From an uncultured Pseudomonadota bacterium (GTDB lineage: Bacteria; Pseudomonadota; Gammaproteobacteria; Ga0077536), in assembly GCA_903825645.1 (NCBI GenBank), contig CAIKBL010000087.1:1-64000 (forward strand): DNA of 64,000 bases, read 5' to 3'. Below the pieces are notes generated by a model that did not search any database, was not told the origin of the DNA, and saw nothing but the letters and a program-made list of their open reading frames with translations. A program made the position numbers and the translations under genes. Below are positions 9,122 through 17,177 of this stretch, piece after piece (the stretch's first letter is position 1; each line of letters begins with the position of its first letter).

Positions 9122-9945
9122 GGGGGGACCGTTGCGGTTGCGGCGATTAGCTTCGCGCGGAGCCCGGCGACTGCCTTAGCCGTGTCGGGCGTACCGCAAG
9201 CATAGTGTACCTCGGGAAGGGATATTCGACGCTGCGCATAGCGCGCCAGTAGCAAGGGGTGCTGATTGAAGTCCGTGTGCAGGTTACGCGCGGTCGTGTC
9301 GGCCGTCCCGTAGACGAGGACGGTGGGGTGTGCGAGGAGTAAGGCTTCGAGGCTGAACGCGCTTTGTCCTGTGCCATGCTGTGCTGCAGCCACATTGGCG
9401 CCACCGGCGGCCGTGAGGATGGCGTCGAACAACGTGTCTCGGGCCGGCACGGTCCCACTGCCATCCCATGCCGCCACGCGAATGGGGGGCGTCGGTCGCG
9501 CGGCGGCCGGATTTTCCAATATCTGGTTCATGTCGGCGAGCAGGCGCTCGCCTTTTGCTTCTTCGCCGACGGCGCGGGCGACAGTGCGCGTGATCGTTCT
9601 TATCTCATCAAAATTGTGCGCGCTCGGGATCTCGACCAGCGGTGTGCCGGCGCGTTGGAGGAGGGCGCGCACCGTCGTCCCCGTGTAGGTGCTGGTCAGG
9701 ACCAGATCGGGTTGGTGCGCCAGTATTTCTTCCGCCGTGCCATGGTTTGTGCGGAGTGTGGCGGCTTCGCGCCATCGCTGGGCGTTGTCGGCGGATTGGG
9801 CCAGATACGTGACGGACGCGATTCGGGCGGGCGCCAAGAGCGAAATCAGTAACTCATCCGTGCACAAGCTCAGGGACATCACCCGCTGCGGTCCGGACGC
9901 GCTGGCAGTGTTGGCGCTGCCGAGCACAAGCGCCACGAGCACCAC
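9118..9945 (-). CDS. btuF: Periplasmic corrinoid-binding protein, BtuF-like
   Basis: A 275-residue substrate-binding protein with an N-terminal hydrophobic export signal (VLVALVLGSANTASA) starting at a GTG. The mature part begins PQRVMSLSLCTDELLISLLA, the pattern of the BtuF/FecB cluster A-III fold. Mid-protein, LAHQPDLVLTSTYTG and the helix ERLLADMNQI fit the two-lobed fold joined by a long helix. It follows btuB by 14 nt. The likely role is to hand cobalamin from the outer-membrane receptor to BtuCD. Confidence 0.85.
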   Translation of the reverse strand: MVLVALVLGSANTASASGPQRVMSLSLCTDELLISLLAPARIASVTYLAQSADNAQRWREAATLRTNHGTAEEILAHQPDLVLTSTYTGTTVRALLQRAGTPLVEIPSAHNFDEIRTITRTVARAVGEEAKGERLLADMNQILENPAAARPTPPIRVAAWDGSGTVPARDTLFDAILTAAGGANVAAAQHGTGQSAFSLEALLLAHPTVLVYGTADTTARNLHTDFNQHPLLLARYAQRRISLPEVHYACGTPDTAKAVAGLRAKLIAATATVPP

Positions 9946-9959
9946 CGCGCGCGCGCGGT

Positions 9960-11855
9960 TCAGAAGGTCACCCTTACTCCTGCAAAGGCCCCCACACCCG
10001 GTTGCAGGAAGCCGATAGGATCTTCATAGCGACGGTCGAACAGGTTATTGAGTCGGCCAAACAGGGCGACTTTATCCGTGAGCGCAAAGTTAGCCGCAAG
10101 ATTAACCGTGGTATAGCCCGCGGCGTCCAGCCGCGGTACCGAAAAATCTCGATTGCCGTCGACCCACTGGCTCACGCCCAGAATGGTCGCGGTGAAGGAC
10201 AGACGTGCGGACGCCTGCCAGTTCGCGTTAAGACTCGCCTTGTGCTTTGGGCGACGGAGCAGAGGTTCGCGCAGGACATCGTCTACAGCCTCCGTATACG
10301 TATAATCCAGCCGCAGCGTCAGGGTTTTCAGCGGTCGGTAGCGCAGAAAACTCTCGACGCCCTGAGTATGAGCGCGACCGACATTGATGAGCGTGGTGTA
10401 AGTGGCATTGCCCGCAATCAAATCCCGGATGTCGTTCCGGAAATAAGTCGCACCCCCGGTTAATTGGTAGGCCGGGATGGATTGTTCGAAGCCCAGATCA
10501 TAGCCAAAGCTGGTTTCGGGGCGGAGATTGGGATTCGCGTAGAAGCCATATGCCGGAATGTTCTGGTACATCTCTTCCAGGGTGGGTGCCTTGAAACCCG
10601 TGCCAATGCTCGCTTTCAACTTGGTGTCGGTACGCGAGATGAGATAGACCGGTGCGACGCGGTAGGTGGTTTTGCTCCCGAAACGATCGTTGTTGTCGTA
10701 GCGCACGTTAAGCGTATTAAATAAATGCTCGCTGAGGGTCGATTGCAGCTCGGCAAAACCCGCGTCGGTCACGGTGCTGGCGGGGATCGGTTGGCGCACC
10801 TCGTCGCGTTGATGCTCTGCACCGAATAGCAGGGTTTCGGTGCTATCGAGCTTTAGCTTGCCCTGCCAATCGAGTTTGAGCCGATCGCCGAGATAAGTCG
10901 TGGGTGGGCCATCGGTGGCGGGCGCGATGTCATTCAAGGTGATGTTGCTGTAGGCCACGCCGAGCGTTTGCTCGAAAACGCCTGCGAACGAGATGAGATG
11001 AACCGTGCCGCGGGTATAGTAGGAGTTTGTATTGTTCTGGGTTTGCTGACCCTCAGGTGGCGACGGGTAGAGGTTGGGATTATCCCCGGTGATCCGCAGG
11101 CGGGTCTCGGTATACCGCCCGACAAGACCCACATCCAACTGGTCGGTGAGATCATAGGAAAGTTTGGTGGTGCCGGTGAGATTGTCCGTATAGTCATCGA
11201 CGCGGCGCACGCCTTTAGGCAACAGGTCGTGCGGCGTGACAGGCGTCGCCGCGACGTTCATATGATCAATCGTGGCCGCGTAGTGAAACTGATCGCTCGA
11301 GCCGGTAACGCCAGCCGACTGATTAAACGTATTGAATGAGCCACCCTGAATACTGGCCGTGAAGCGGGCGGGACCGTTCCCGGATTTAGTGATGATATTG
11401 ACCACCCCGCCAATCGCATCCGAGCCATATAGACCGCTTTGCGGCCCCCGGAGGATTTCGACTTTTTCGATATCTTGGGCGAGGAACGTTCCGAAGTCGA
11501 AGCCGCCATCGGGACTGGCGGGATTACTGACATCGATGCCATCGACGAACACCTTGGTGTGGCGCGCTTCCGTCCCCCGCATGAACAGCGAAGTTTGACC
11601 CCCGGCGCCACCGCTCTGGACGACGTTCAGGCCAGGGACGTCGCGGAGCACATCGGGTAAGGTCTGATATTGTTTGGCCGCGATGTCCTCGGCGGTAATC
11701 ATCGTGACGCTGCTCGCGACCTGCGACTCGGGGGTGGGGATACGTGTCGCGGTGACGATCACGGGATCTAGGGCGGCGGCGCTCTCGGCGCCTACGACCG
11801 CGGTGTTGCAGGTGAGGATCAACAGAGTAAGGGTAGATGCCAAAAATAATCGCAC
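9960..11855 (-). CDS. btuB: TonB-dependent cobalamin receptor BtuB
   Basis: A 631-residue outer-membrane receptor. It starts at a GTG with an AGGAG about ten bases upstream. Signal peptide to about residue 25, a TonB-box-like DPVIVTATR near 30, a plug domain with LPDVLRDVPGLNVVQSGG, LFMRGT and the conserved VEILRGPQSGLYGSDAIGGV, then a long beta barrel ending in aromatic GVRVTF. It imports vitamin B12 across the outer membrane using TonB energy. The B12 riboswitch immediately upstream supports the substrate, since plug sequence alone would not distinguish B12 from siderophores. It is the first gene of btuBFCD. Confidence 0.9.
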   Translation of the reverse strand: MRLFLASTLTLLILTCNTAVVGAESAAALDPVIVTATRIPTPESQVASSVTMITAEDIAAKQYQTLPDVLRDVPGLNVVQSGGAGGQTSLFMRGTEARHTKVFVDGIDVSNPASPDGGFDFGTFLAQDIEKVEILRGPQSGLYGSDAIGGVVNIITKSGNGPARFTASIQGGSFNTFNQSAGVTGSSDQFHYAATIDHMNVAATPVTPHDLLPKGVRRVDDYTDNLTGTTKLSYDLTDQLDVGLVGRYTETRLRITGDNPNLYPSPPEGQQTQNNTNSYYTRGTVHLISFAGVFEQTLGVAYSNITLNDIAPATDGPPTTYLGDRLKLDWQGKLKLDSTETLLFGAEHQRDEVRQPIPASTVTDAGFAELQSTLSEHLFNTLNVRYDNNDRFGSKTTYRVAPVYLISRTDTKLKASIGTGFKAPTLEEMYQNIPAYGFYANPNLRPETSFGYDLGFEQSIPAYQLTGGATYFRNDIRDLIAGNATYTTLINVGRAHTQGVESFLRYRPLKTLTLRLDYTYTEAVDDVLREPLLRRPKHKASLNANWQASARLSFTATILGVSQWVDGNRDFSVPRLDAAGYTTVNLAANFALTDKVALFGRLNNLFDRRYEDPIGFLQPGVGAFAGVRVTF

Positions 11856-11913
11856 GGCTTGACGCTCCTAACGAGGATATGCCAGGAGTCGTACGCGTGT
11901 GCGCATAAGCGCT

Positions 11914-11969
11914 AAATCAAACCGTCCGTGACCAGACGGAAGCGCGACGACTCCGTGAGTGTCGTCGCG
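11914..11969 (-). promoter_or_regulatory. Hairpins between riboswitch aptamer and btuB (likely expression platform)
   Basis: On the minus strand a nine-pair stem (CGCGACGAC with GTCGTCGCG, 11943-11951 and 11961-11969) is followed by a second stem, CCGTC/GACGG (11922-11926 and 11935-11939), and then TTTGATTT. The second hairpin with its T-rich tail resembles a weak intrinsic terminator lying between the B12 box and the btuB start. Its role as the ligand-controlled switch is inferred. Confidence 0.45.
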
Positions 11970-12019
11970 ACGGTTTCCCTCGCAGCTACTGGCGCACCCC
12001 GGCCGGTAACAGGACGACG

Positions 12020-12195
12020 GCACGAGGCGGGTTTCCTGGCTCCCGGGTCACTGCTTGCATTCGCCTTCCCGAGGGGATCCTCAGTGGCTTCTTGAATACT
12101 CGCTCGCCGGTCACAGTTGCGGGGGCAGCCGCGGCATCACACCGCGTTCCAATTTAAGTCCCTTGCGGGAACCTTGTGCGCAGCCGGAGCATATC
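12020..12195 (-). promoter_or_regulatory. Cobalamin riboswitch
   Basis: Read on the minus strand, the leader has the conserved core GCCGCGGCTGCCCCCGCAAC followed by TGTGACCGGCGAGC. At its 3' end is the B12 box AGCCAGGAAACCCGCC (12026-12041). The spacing between the two and the upstream GGGAACC-type P3-P4 region fit the AdoCbl aptamer. It heads btuB-btuF-btuC-btuD. In this class, bound adenosylcobalamin represses expression. The outer boundaries are approximate because the P1 stem was not resolved in detail. Confidence 0.9.
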
Positions 12196-12342
12196 CGATT
12201 TGGGGGGCAGGGCGCTAGATTGAGCCTCTTCCAGCGGCATAGGAGGCTGAAAGTAGCGATTCCGGGTCGATCATGCGTAGATTCTACAAAAAACTGAGAG
12301 CATCAACGGCGATCTCGCTTTGCTTGACGCCTTCGGCTGCCC

Positions 12343-12486
12343 TTACCCATCGAGGTATACGGAGAAGAACTCGACGAAGCGCCGGCTGGCGTCAGGGCTG
12401 GGCGCGAACAACGCCGGCAGAGCGGAGGCCGTGCCCACGGTTACCGTTTGTGCAGCATGGCCGGGTGGAAGCAAGGCATTGGACAT
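12343..12486 (-). pseudogene. Tyrosine recombinase, N-terminal stub
   Basis: Forty-seven codons beginning MSNALLPPGHAAQTV and containing LPALFAPSPDASRRFVEFF, which matches the SAM-like N-terminal domain of plasmid and island tyrosine recombinases (LPALFA..P.A.RRF.EFF). A TAA follows at the point where the conserved ..N..TRRAY should begin, and the catalytic domain is absent. It starts 3 nt after the stop of the PIN toxin frame, so toxin-antitoxin and recombinase probably arrived together. Confidence 0.5.
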
Positions 12487-12489
12487 GGT

Positions 12490-12902
12490 TCAGACCTCCC
12501 GCAGCGCCACGAAGCTGCGCACCATGATGTTCCGCGTGCGGCCGTGCCGTTCCAGCGCCAGCAGGTCGCGCTTGTCGCCGGTGACCAGATAATCGGCGTC
12601 GCCGGCGGCGGCCATGGCCAGAAGGTAGTTGTCGTAGGGATCGGGCGACGCATCCACGGCCGGCAGTGGTTCCAGCATCACCGCAGGTTGCGCAGAGCAT
12701 TGACCATCCGCTCCGCTTCCATCGGCCGGATACGGAATTTGACCCCGCCGCGCCGGGTGACGCGACGGATTTCTTCCCGCTGCTGCTCACAAGACAGCAA
12801 GGTGAATTCCCCCGCCCGCCAGGCCTGATAGGCATGATCCGGCGGGGTGTCTTGGGTAATCAGGGCGGCAATGAGAATGTTGGTGTCAAGAACAACCTGC
12901 AT
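12490..12902 (-). pseudogene. PIN-domain toxin (VapC-like, COG1569 type) with a frameshift
   Basis: Two abutting frames form one PIN protein of about 137 residues. The first gives MQVVLDTNILIAALITQD, holding the first metal-binding aspartate, then ALRNLR and a TGA (12678). The second continues VMLEPLPAVDASPDPYDNYL and DADYLVTGDKRDLLAL with the remaining acidic residues. Adding one G after CTGCGG restores a single frame, so a one-base loss in a G run is the likely lesion. PIN toxins of this kind are Mg-dependent ribonucleases. The antitoxin gene lies 6 nt upstream. Either the toxin is dead or the base is a sequencing error. Confidence 0.7.
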
Positions 12903-12908
12903 GACCGA

Positions 12909-13181
12909 TCACGCCGGCCTGGGTCGGGCTGGCCACATTTCTGCGCGCACGGCGGCGCGGGCTTCATCAATGGCACCCTGCAACTCGCTGGCTGGAATGT
13001 CGGCGTTTCGCGCCTTAACCGCCTGGACGTTCTGATCGAACATCCGCCAGCGCACGGCGTCCTCGATAAACTTCGAGATGTCGCCCTTGCGCATTCCCTG
13101 GGAGCCGAGAAAAGCGCGCAGCGCCAGATCGGTCTCCCTGGAAACCGTCACCGTCCACCGGGTCGTGTCGTTGTCGGCCAT
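12909..13181 (-). CDS. Ribbon-helix-helix antitoxin partner of the PIN toxin
   Basis: About 90 residues from the ATG at 13181 (MADNDTTRWTVTVSRETDLA); the frame opens earlier, at 13205, but the later ATG begins the recognisable part. WTVTVSRETD followed by ALRAFLGSQGMRKGDISKFI and VRWRMFDQNV fits a ribbon-helix-helix DNA-binding antitoxin, with a C-terminal tail that would wrap the toxin. It is followed after 6 nt by the PIN toxin frame. Autoregulation is expected for this class but not shown here. Confidence 0.7.
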   Translation of the reverse strand: MADNDTTRWTVTVSRETDLALRAFLGSQGMRKGDISKFIEDAVRWRMFDQNVQAVKARNADIPASELQGAIDEARAAVRAEMWPARPRPA

Positions 13182-13908
13182 GACAGCACCTGTACAGTTA
13201 AACACCTATCTGCGTACCACCAAGACAGCTTGTGTGCTAGAAAACTCCACCCGGCCTTCTATGCCTGTTAGTGCGTATCCGATCTGACCAGATCCGCAGA
13301 TAGATAGCGTCTATTCCAATGGCATGGGAGGCTGAGTAACAGGTTCGGGTCTAGCAGGCGGGCATGGTTATCGGCGTGAACGCGGCGATGTCCACGACAA
13401 TGAAGCCGAACTTGGCGTTTCTCGCGCAGGTGCTGAGCGGTTTGCTTATAAGCGGCGGAAGATGTCGGACAAGGGGGGATTTTGGGCGGCTTGACGCCCG
13501 CCTGGATTACCGGCGACAGCAGTTCATCGAGTCAACACAGTACTCGCCGACCGATTGCCATCGATCCGCCGCGGCGCCCTTCCACGGATGCAGCGCTGTA
13601 AGATCGCCATGTTTTTTCCAATAGTCACGGCTTCCAGATGGTCGCCCGTTCCCTGCATTTTGGCGACCACACCTTATCGGATCTGCAAATAAATTTACTT
13701 AGCGCAGCACGTGCTACTTTCACAATTGATAGCTGACGCCAATACGGCATGCTGAGCAGCCAAGGCCTCGCGGACATCCCGATGGCTCGCCCCTGCGCTT
13801 AAGGGCGAGATCGCAGTCATCTGGCCGCAGCGGTGGGGCGATCGCGATCGGTACATTCGTCGAACAAACATAGGCGACGTGGCCGGATGGATCCGGCGCG
13901 ACGCGTGT
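13182..13908. other. Intergenic stretch, about 700 bases
   Basis: No gene I can support. Short frames exist on both strands (for example 13364-13624 plus and 13695-13955 minus) but show no family pattern. A minus-strand frame ending AKFGFIVVDIAAFTPITMPA looks protein-like yet is short and unassigned. It probably contains decayed accessory DNA linked to the toxin-antitoxin and recombinase stub. Confidence 0.35.
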
Positions 13909-15180
13909 TCAGACCTGGGCCAAGGCCTGTTCGAGATCTGCCCGGAGATCGTCAATGTGCTCGATACCGATGGAAAGGCGAACCATGTCCTCGCTCACCC
14001 CCGCTTTGGCCAGCTCTTCAGGATTCAATTGCCGATGGGTCGTCGAGGCCGGATGACAGGCCAATGACTTCGCATCACCAATATTGACCAGACGGGTAAA
14101 CAGGTTCAACGCATCTTGGAAACGGGTGCCGCCTTTGATGCCCCCCTTGACCCCGAAAGTGAGGATCCCCGATGCGCGCCCGCCGAGGTATTTCTGCGCT
14201 AAGCCGTGGTCGACGTGATCTGGCAGCCCAGCGTAATTCACCCATTGCACCTTATCGTGTGCCTGCAGATAACGGGCCACGGCTAAGGCGTTGTCCGTGA
14301 TGCGCTCCATGCGCAAGGCAAGTGTTTCGATCCCTTGCAGGATGAGAAACGCATTGAACGGTGAGAGCGCCGCACCCGTGCTGCGCAGCGGAACCACACG
14401 CGCGCGCCCGATGAAGGCCGCCGCGCCGAGTGCTTCGGTATAGACCACGCCGTGATAAGACGGGTCGGGTTGCGTGAGACGCTTGAATCTAGTCGGATGG
14501 TCCGCCCACGGAAACTTCCCCGAGTCGACGATAGCGCCCCCCAGCGAATTGCCATGACCGCCCAGATATTTTGTGAGGGAATGAACGACGATGTCGGCGC
14601 CGTGTTCGAAAGGACGGAGGAGATACGGCGTCGGCACGGTGTTGTCGACGATCAACGGCACGCCATGATGGTGCGCAATGTCAGCCAGGGCCGCAATATC
14701 CGTAATGTTACCGAGCGGATTACCTATTGATTCCGCATATATCGCCTTGGTCTTTCCATCGATGAGCGCGGCGAACGTTTCCGGTTTCCGGTAGTCTGCA
14801 AACCGGACCTCAATACCCATTTGCGGTAGCGTATGGGCGAATAGGTTGTAGGTTCCGCCATAGAGTGTCGACGTCGAGACGATGTTGTCTCCCGCTTCCG
14901 CGATGGTGAGCAACGCATAGGTAATGGCGGATTGCCCGGAGGCGAGGGCCAGCGCGCCAACACCGCCTTCGAGGGCGGCGACGCGACGTTCGAGCACGTC
15001 ATTGGTGGGGTTGGTGATCCGCGTATAGATATTGCCTGACACCTTCAGGTCAAACAGATCGGCGCCGTGCTGGGTGTCGTCAAAGGAATAAGACGTGGTC
15101 TGATAGATAGGCACCGCGACGGATTTAGTGGTCGGATCCGATGTCCAGCCAGCATGCACGACCAACGTCTCAAATTTCAT
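13909..15180 (-). CDS. metY: O-acetylhomoserine sulfhydrylase (MetY)
   Basis: A PLP enzyme of the Cys/Met metabolism family, about 423 residues. It joins sulfide to O-acetylhomoserine to make homocysteine in the cytoplasm. Motifs: ETLVVHAGWTSDPTTKSVAV, VPIYQTTSYSFDDTQHGADL, YTRITNPTNDVLERRVAALE, and the PLP lysine in VHSLTKYLGGHGNSLGG. The C-terminal ACHPASTTHRQL and VRLSIGIEHIDDL are typical of this group. The ATG at 15180 has AGGGGA upstream; an earlier in-frame start at 15213 has no such site. Neighbours on both sides are non-coding, so it is probably transcribed alone. No S-box or MetJ-like operator was seen. Confidence 0.92.
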   Translation of the reverse strand: MKFETLVVHAGWTSDPTTKSVAVPIYQTTSYSFDDTQHGADLFDLKVSGNIYTRITNPTNDVLERRVAALEGGVGALALASGQSAITYALLTIAEAGDNIVSTSTLYGGTYNLFAHTLPQMGIEVRFADYRKPETFAALIDGKTKAIYAESIGNPLGNITDIAALADIAHHHGVPLIVDNTVPTPYLLRPFEHGADIVVHSLTKYLGGHGNSLGGAIVDSGKFPWADHPTRFKRLTQPDPSYHGVVYTEALGAAAFIGRARVVPLRSTGAALSPFNAFLILQGIETLALRMERITDNALAVARYLQAHDKVQWVNYAGLPDHVDHGLAQKYLGGRASGILTFGVKGGIKGGTRFQDALNLFTRLVNIGDAKSLACHPASTTHRQLNPEELAKAGVSEDMVRLSIGIEHIDDLRADLEQALAQV

Positions 15181-15590
15181 GATATCCCCTGTGTTCTCGC
15201 GAAGTCGATTCATTCTACCTGGGGATTTGTCATCCTGATCTGCGAGTTTAGTATAACGTTATTCGTCAGGCAGCAGCTACGCGGCGCCTAAGTTGGCCGT
15301 CGTCCTGGGTGTCAAGAACATGGCGTCATCGCCTCCCCTCATGGTGGATCATGGTGAGGATTCAACTGAAGCCGCGGCAAGCGTCATCTTCTCGGTTGTA
15401 TAGGTCCAACAGCTGGAGAGGCTGCGTGGAAAAAGACGTTCGATGTGAAGGGTGGAACTGCTGTGCCCACCCGTGGATCCCCCGCTCGGCACTGCGCAAT
15501 GTGGACATGTCGATGCGGGGCGGCGCCCAAAGATCACCGCTGTCCGCCAGCCCGTATCACCCAAACAACCCGTTTTAAAGTCGCTACCGA
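15181..15590. other. Intergenic stretch between iorB and metY
   Basis: About 410 bases. A TATACT (minus strand, near 15250) could be the metY -10 element, but I see no matching -35. Frames in both directions are unassigned. Confidence 0.35.
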
Positions 15591-17177
15591 TTAGGACGTT
15601 TCTACGGAGATCTCGGTTACCTCCGGCAGACCCAGTTCTTGCCAACGTTGTGTCAGCAGGGTGAGGCCGGGCTCGGCGAGCGCAGCGGCGCGCAGCGCAG
15701 CGAGGGCGGTGGCCGCGTCGGCGCGTCCCTGTAACATCGTAGCCGCACGGGAGAGTCGATCAAATTTACTGTTGCCGCGCGCATGCGTGTCGCTGTATCC
15801 CTTTATCACGCGGCGACAGCGGATGAGTTCGAGTGCGAGCGCGTAATCGCTCGGCATGATCGCCAGCACCTGGCTGAGCCAGGCGCTGAGGTGAGCGCGC
15901 TCCTGATGATGTCGAAGACTGTGGCGGCGCCAGTGCCGCAAGCTCGCGAGACCGTGCAGGAGCAGGTGGCCGCGTACGGTGTGCGGTCGGACGCGCTGAC
16001 CCCGCGCAAGAGCAGCACTGAGCAGTCCAGTCAGCCAGTGGTTTCGGGCCAACCCGTTGGCCAAGCGGGGCGGCAGGAGCGCCAGGATTTCCTCAAGGCG
16101 CGGGTGAAAGTACTCCACGGTCCCTACCACCTCGTCTGGACCGGCACCGATTTCGGCCCGGACTCGTGCGGTCCGACTGGCACGCGTCTTCAGATCGGCC
16201 ACCCGGATGATGTCGTCGTAGGCCATCGCGACCGCCACCCAGCGCGCCGCCTCGAGGGTGGCGAGATGCGCCTGGACGGCACTCCCGCATGCGTCCGCTC
16301 GGATCTGTAGCCGGGTCATGTGATCAAGATATTCATGGCCGTAGGCGATGTCCTGATATTCAAGCACCCGTTGCAGCCCGGCGCCGAGCATCGCGTGGGC
16401 GTGGGCGGGGAACGTATTGGCGATGCGCTGGCGTAACGGTTCAACCGCCGGGCTGGCTGCGCGCGTCGGCAGTTCGCGCGGCGACGTCGCCATCGGATCA
16501 GGAGCTAATTCCACACGGACCGGTTCGCGCATCGCGCGCACGCCGGCCGCCAAGGCCCGCAAACTCGCCTCGACTCCGATGCCAGCGCGCTGAATGGTGG
16601 CTTCGAATGCCGACTCACTAAACGGCAACTCGCCGCAGCCGGCCAGCGCGCCAAATAAGGTTGCCGAAATCACACTCCCGCTTTTTTGGGCTAGGGCTTT
16701 CATGTCCTCGTGCAGGAAGCGAAGGGCATGGGTCTGACCGGCTTCGAGGACGGCAGCCGCATCCGCGATCCCGTTGCCGGGCGCGACTTTTTCGAGCGTG
16801 GCGTAATCGCGATGAGACGAGCAAATAAGTGTGGTCCTGTCTGGCGTGACGAGCCCACGCTGCAGGGCACGCCCGGCTTCCATCAGTTCGGAGGCGATGA
16901 CGATGTCGACCTCTCCAGGGACTGGCATGAGCGCGAAGATGGGTGGGCCGCGGAGCGCTTGTACATGCGCTTCGGCGAAGAGCTCCAGGTAATAGACTGT
17001 CGCCCCGGTACGTTGCGCCACGCCTGCCACGGAGGTGGCCTGCGCCAAGAAGCCATTGTGCTCAGCCAGATCGACGATCCAGTCGACCAAGACACCGCCG
17101 CCTTGACCGCCCATCGCCAAGACCGCAATGGTAATGGGCCGCGTCGGATCGTCCCCCAGCCGGCGCACGGTTGTCAC
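15591..17177 (-). CDS. iorB: Indolepyruvate oxidoreductase, beta/gamma-type subunit (IorB-like)
   Basis: The second subunit of an indolepyruvate (aryl-2-oxoacid) ferredoxin oxidoreductase, about 528 residues from a GTG at 17177. That GTG overlaps the iorA stop (GTGA at 17174-17177). The N-terminal 200 residues are the POR gamma domain, with VLAMGGQGGGVLVDWIVDLA and later SGSVISATLFGALAGCGELP. The long C-terminal extension, with HEYLDHMTRL and IRCRRVIKGYSDTHARG, resembles the domain found in long proteobacterial IorB proteins. Such enzymes convert aryl pyruvates from aromatic amino acid transamination into aryl-acetyl-CoA, passing electrons to ferredoxin. Confidence 0.85.
   Translation of the reverse strand: MTTVRRLGDDPTRPITIAVLAMGGQGGGVLVDWIVDLAEHNGFLAQATSVAGVAQRTGATVYYLELFAEAHVQALRGPPIFALMPVPGEVDIVIASELMEAGRALQRGLVTPDRTTLICSSHRDYATLEKVAPGNGIADAAAVLEAGQTHALRFLHEDMKALAQKSGSVISATLFGALAGCGELPFSESAFEATIQRAGIGVEASLRALAAGVRAMREPVRVELAPDPMATSPRELPTRAASPAVEPLRQRIANTFPAHAHAMLGAGLQRVLEYQDIAYGHEYLDHMTRLQIRADACGSAVQAHLATLEAARWVAVAMAYDDIIRVADLKTRASRTARVRAEIGAGPDEVVGTVEYFHPRLEEILALLPPRLANGLARNHWLTGLLSAALARGQRVRPHTVRGHLLLHGLASLRHWRRHSLRHHQERAHLSAWLSQVLAIMPSDYALALELIRCRRVIKGYSDTHARGNSKFDRLSRAATMLQGRADAATALAALRAAALAEPGLTLLTQRWQELGLPEVTEISVETS

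Noticed and set aside
15181-15330. SAM riboswitch or MetJ box before metY
   Set aside because: No conserved SAM aptamer core and no AGACGTCT-like repeats are visible.
16093-16621. Long plus-strand frames opposite iorB and iorA
   Set aside because: They lie opposite clear conserved genes, have biased Arg/Gly composition and no family pattern, so they are shadows.
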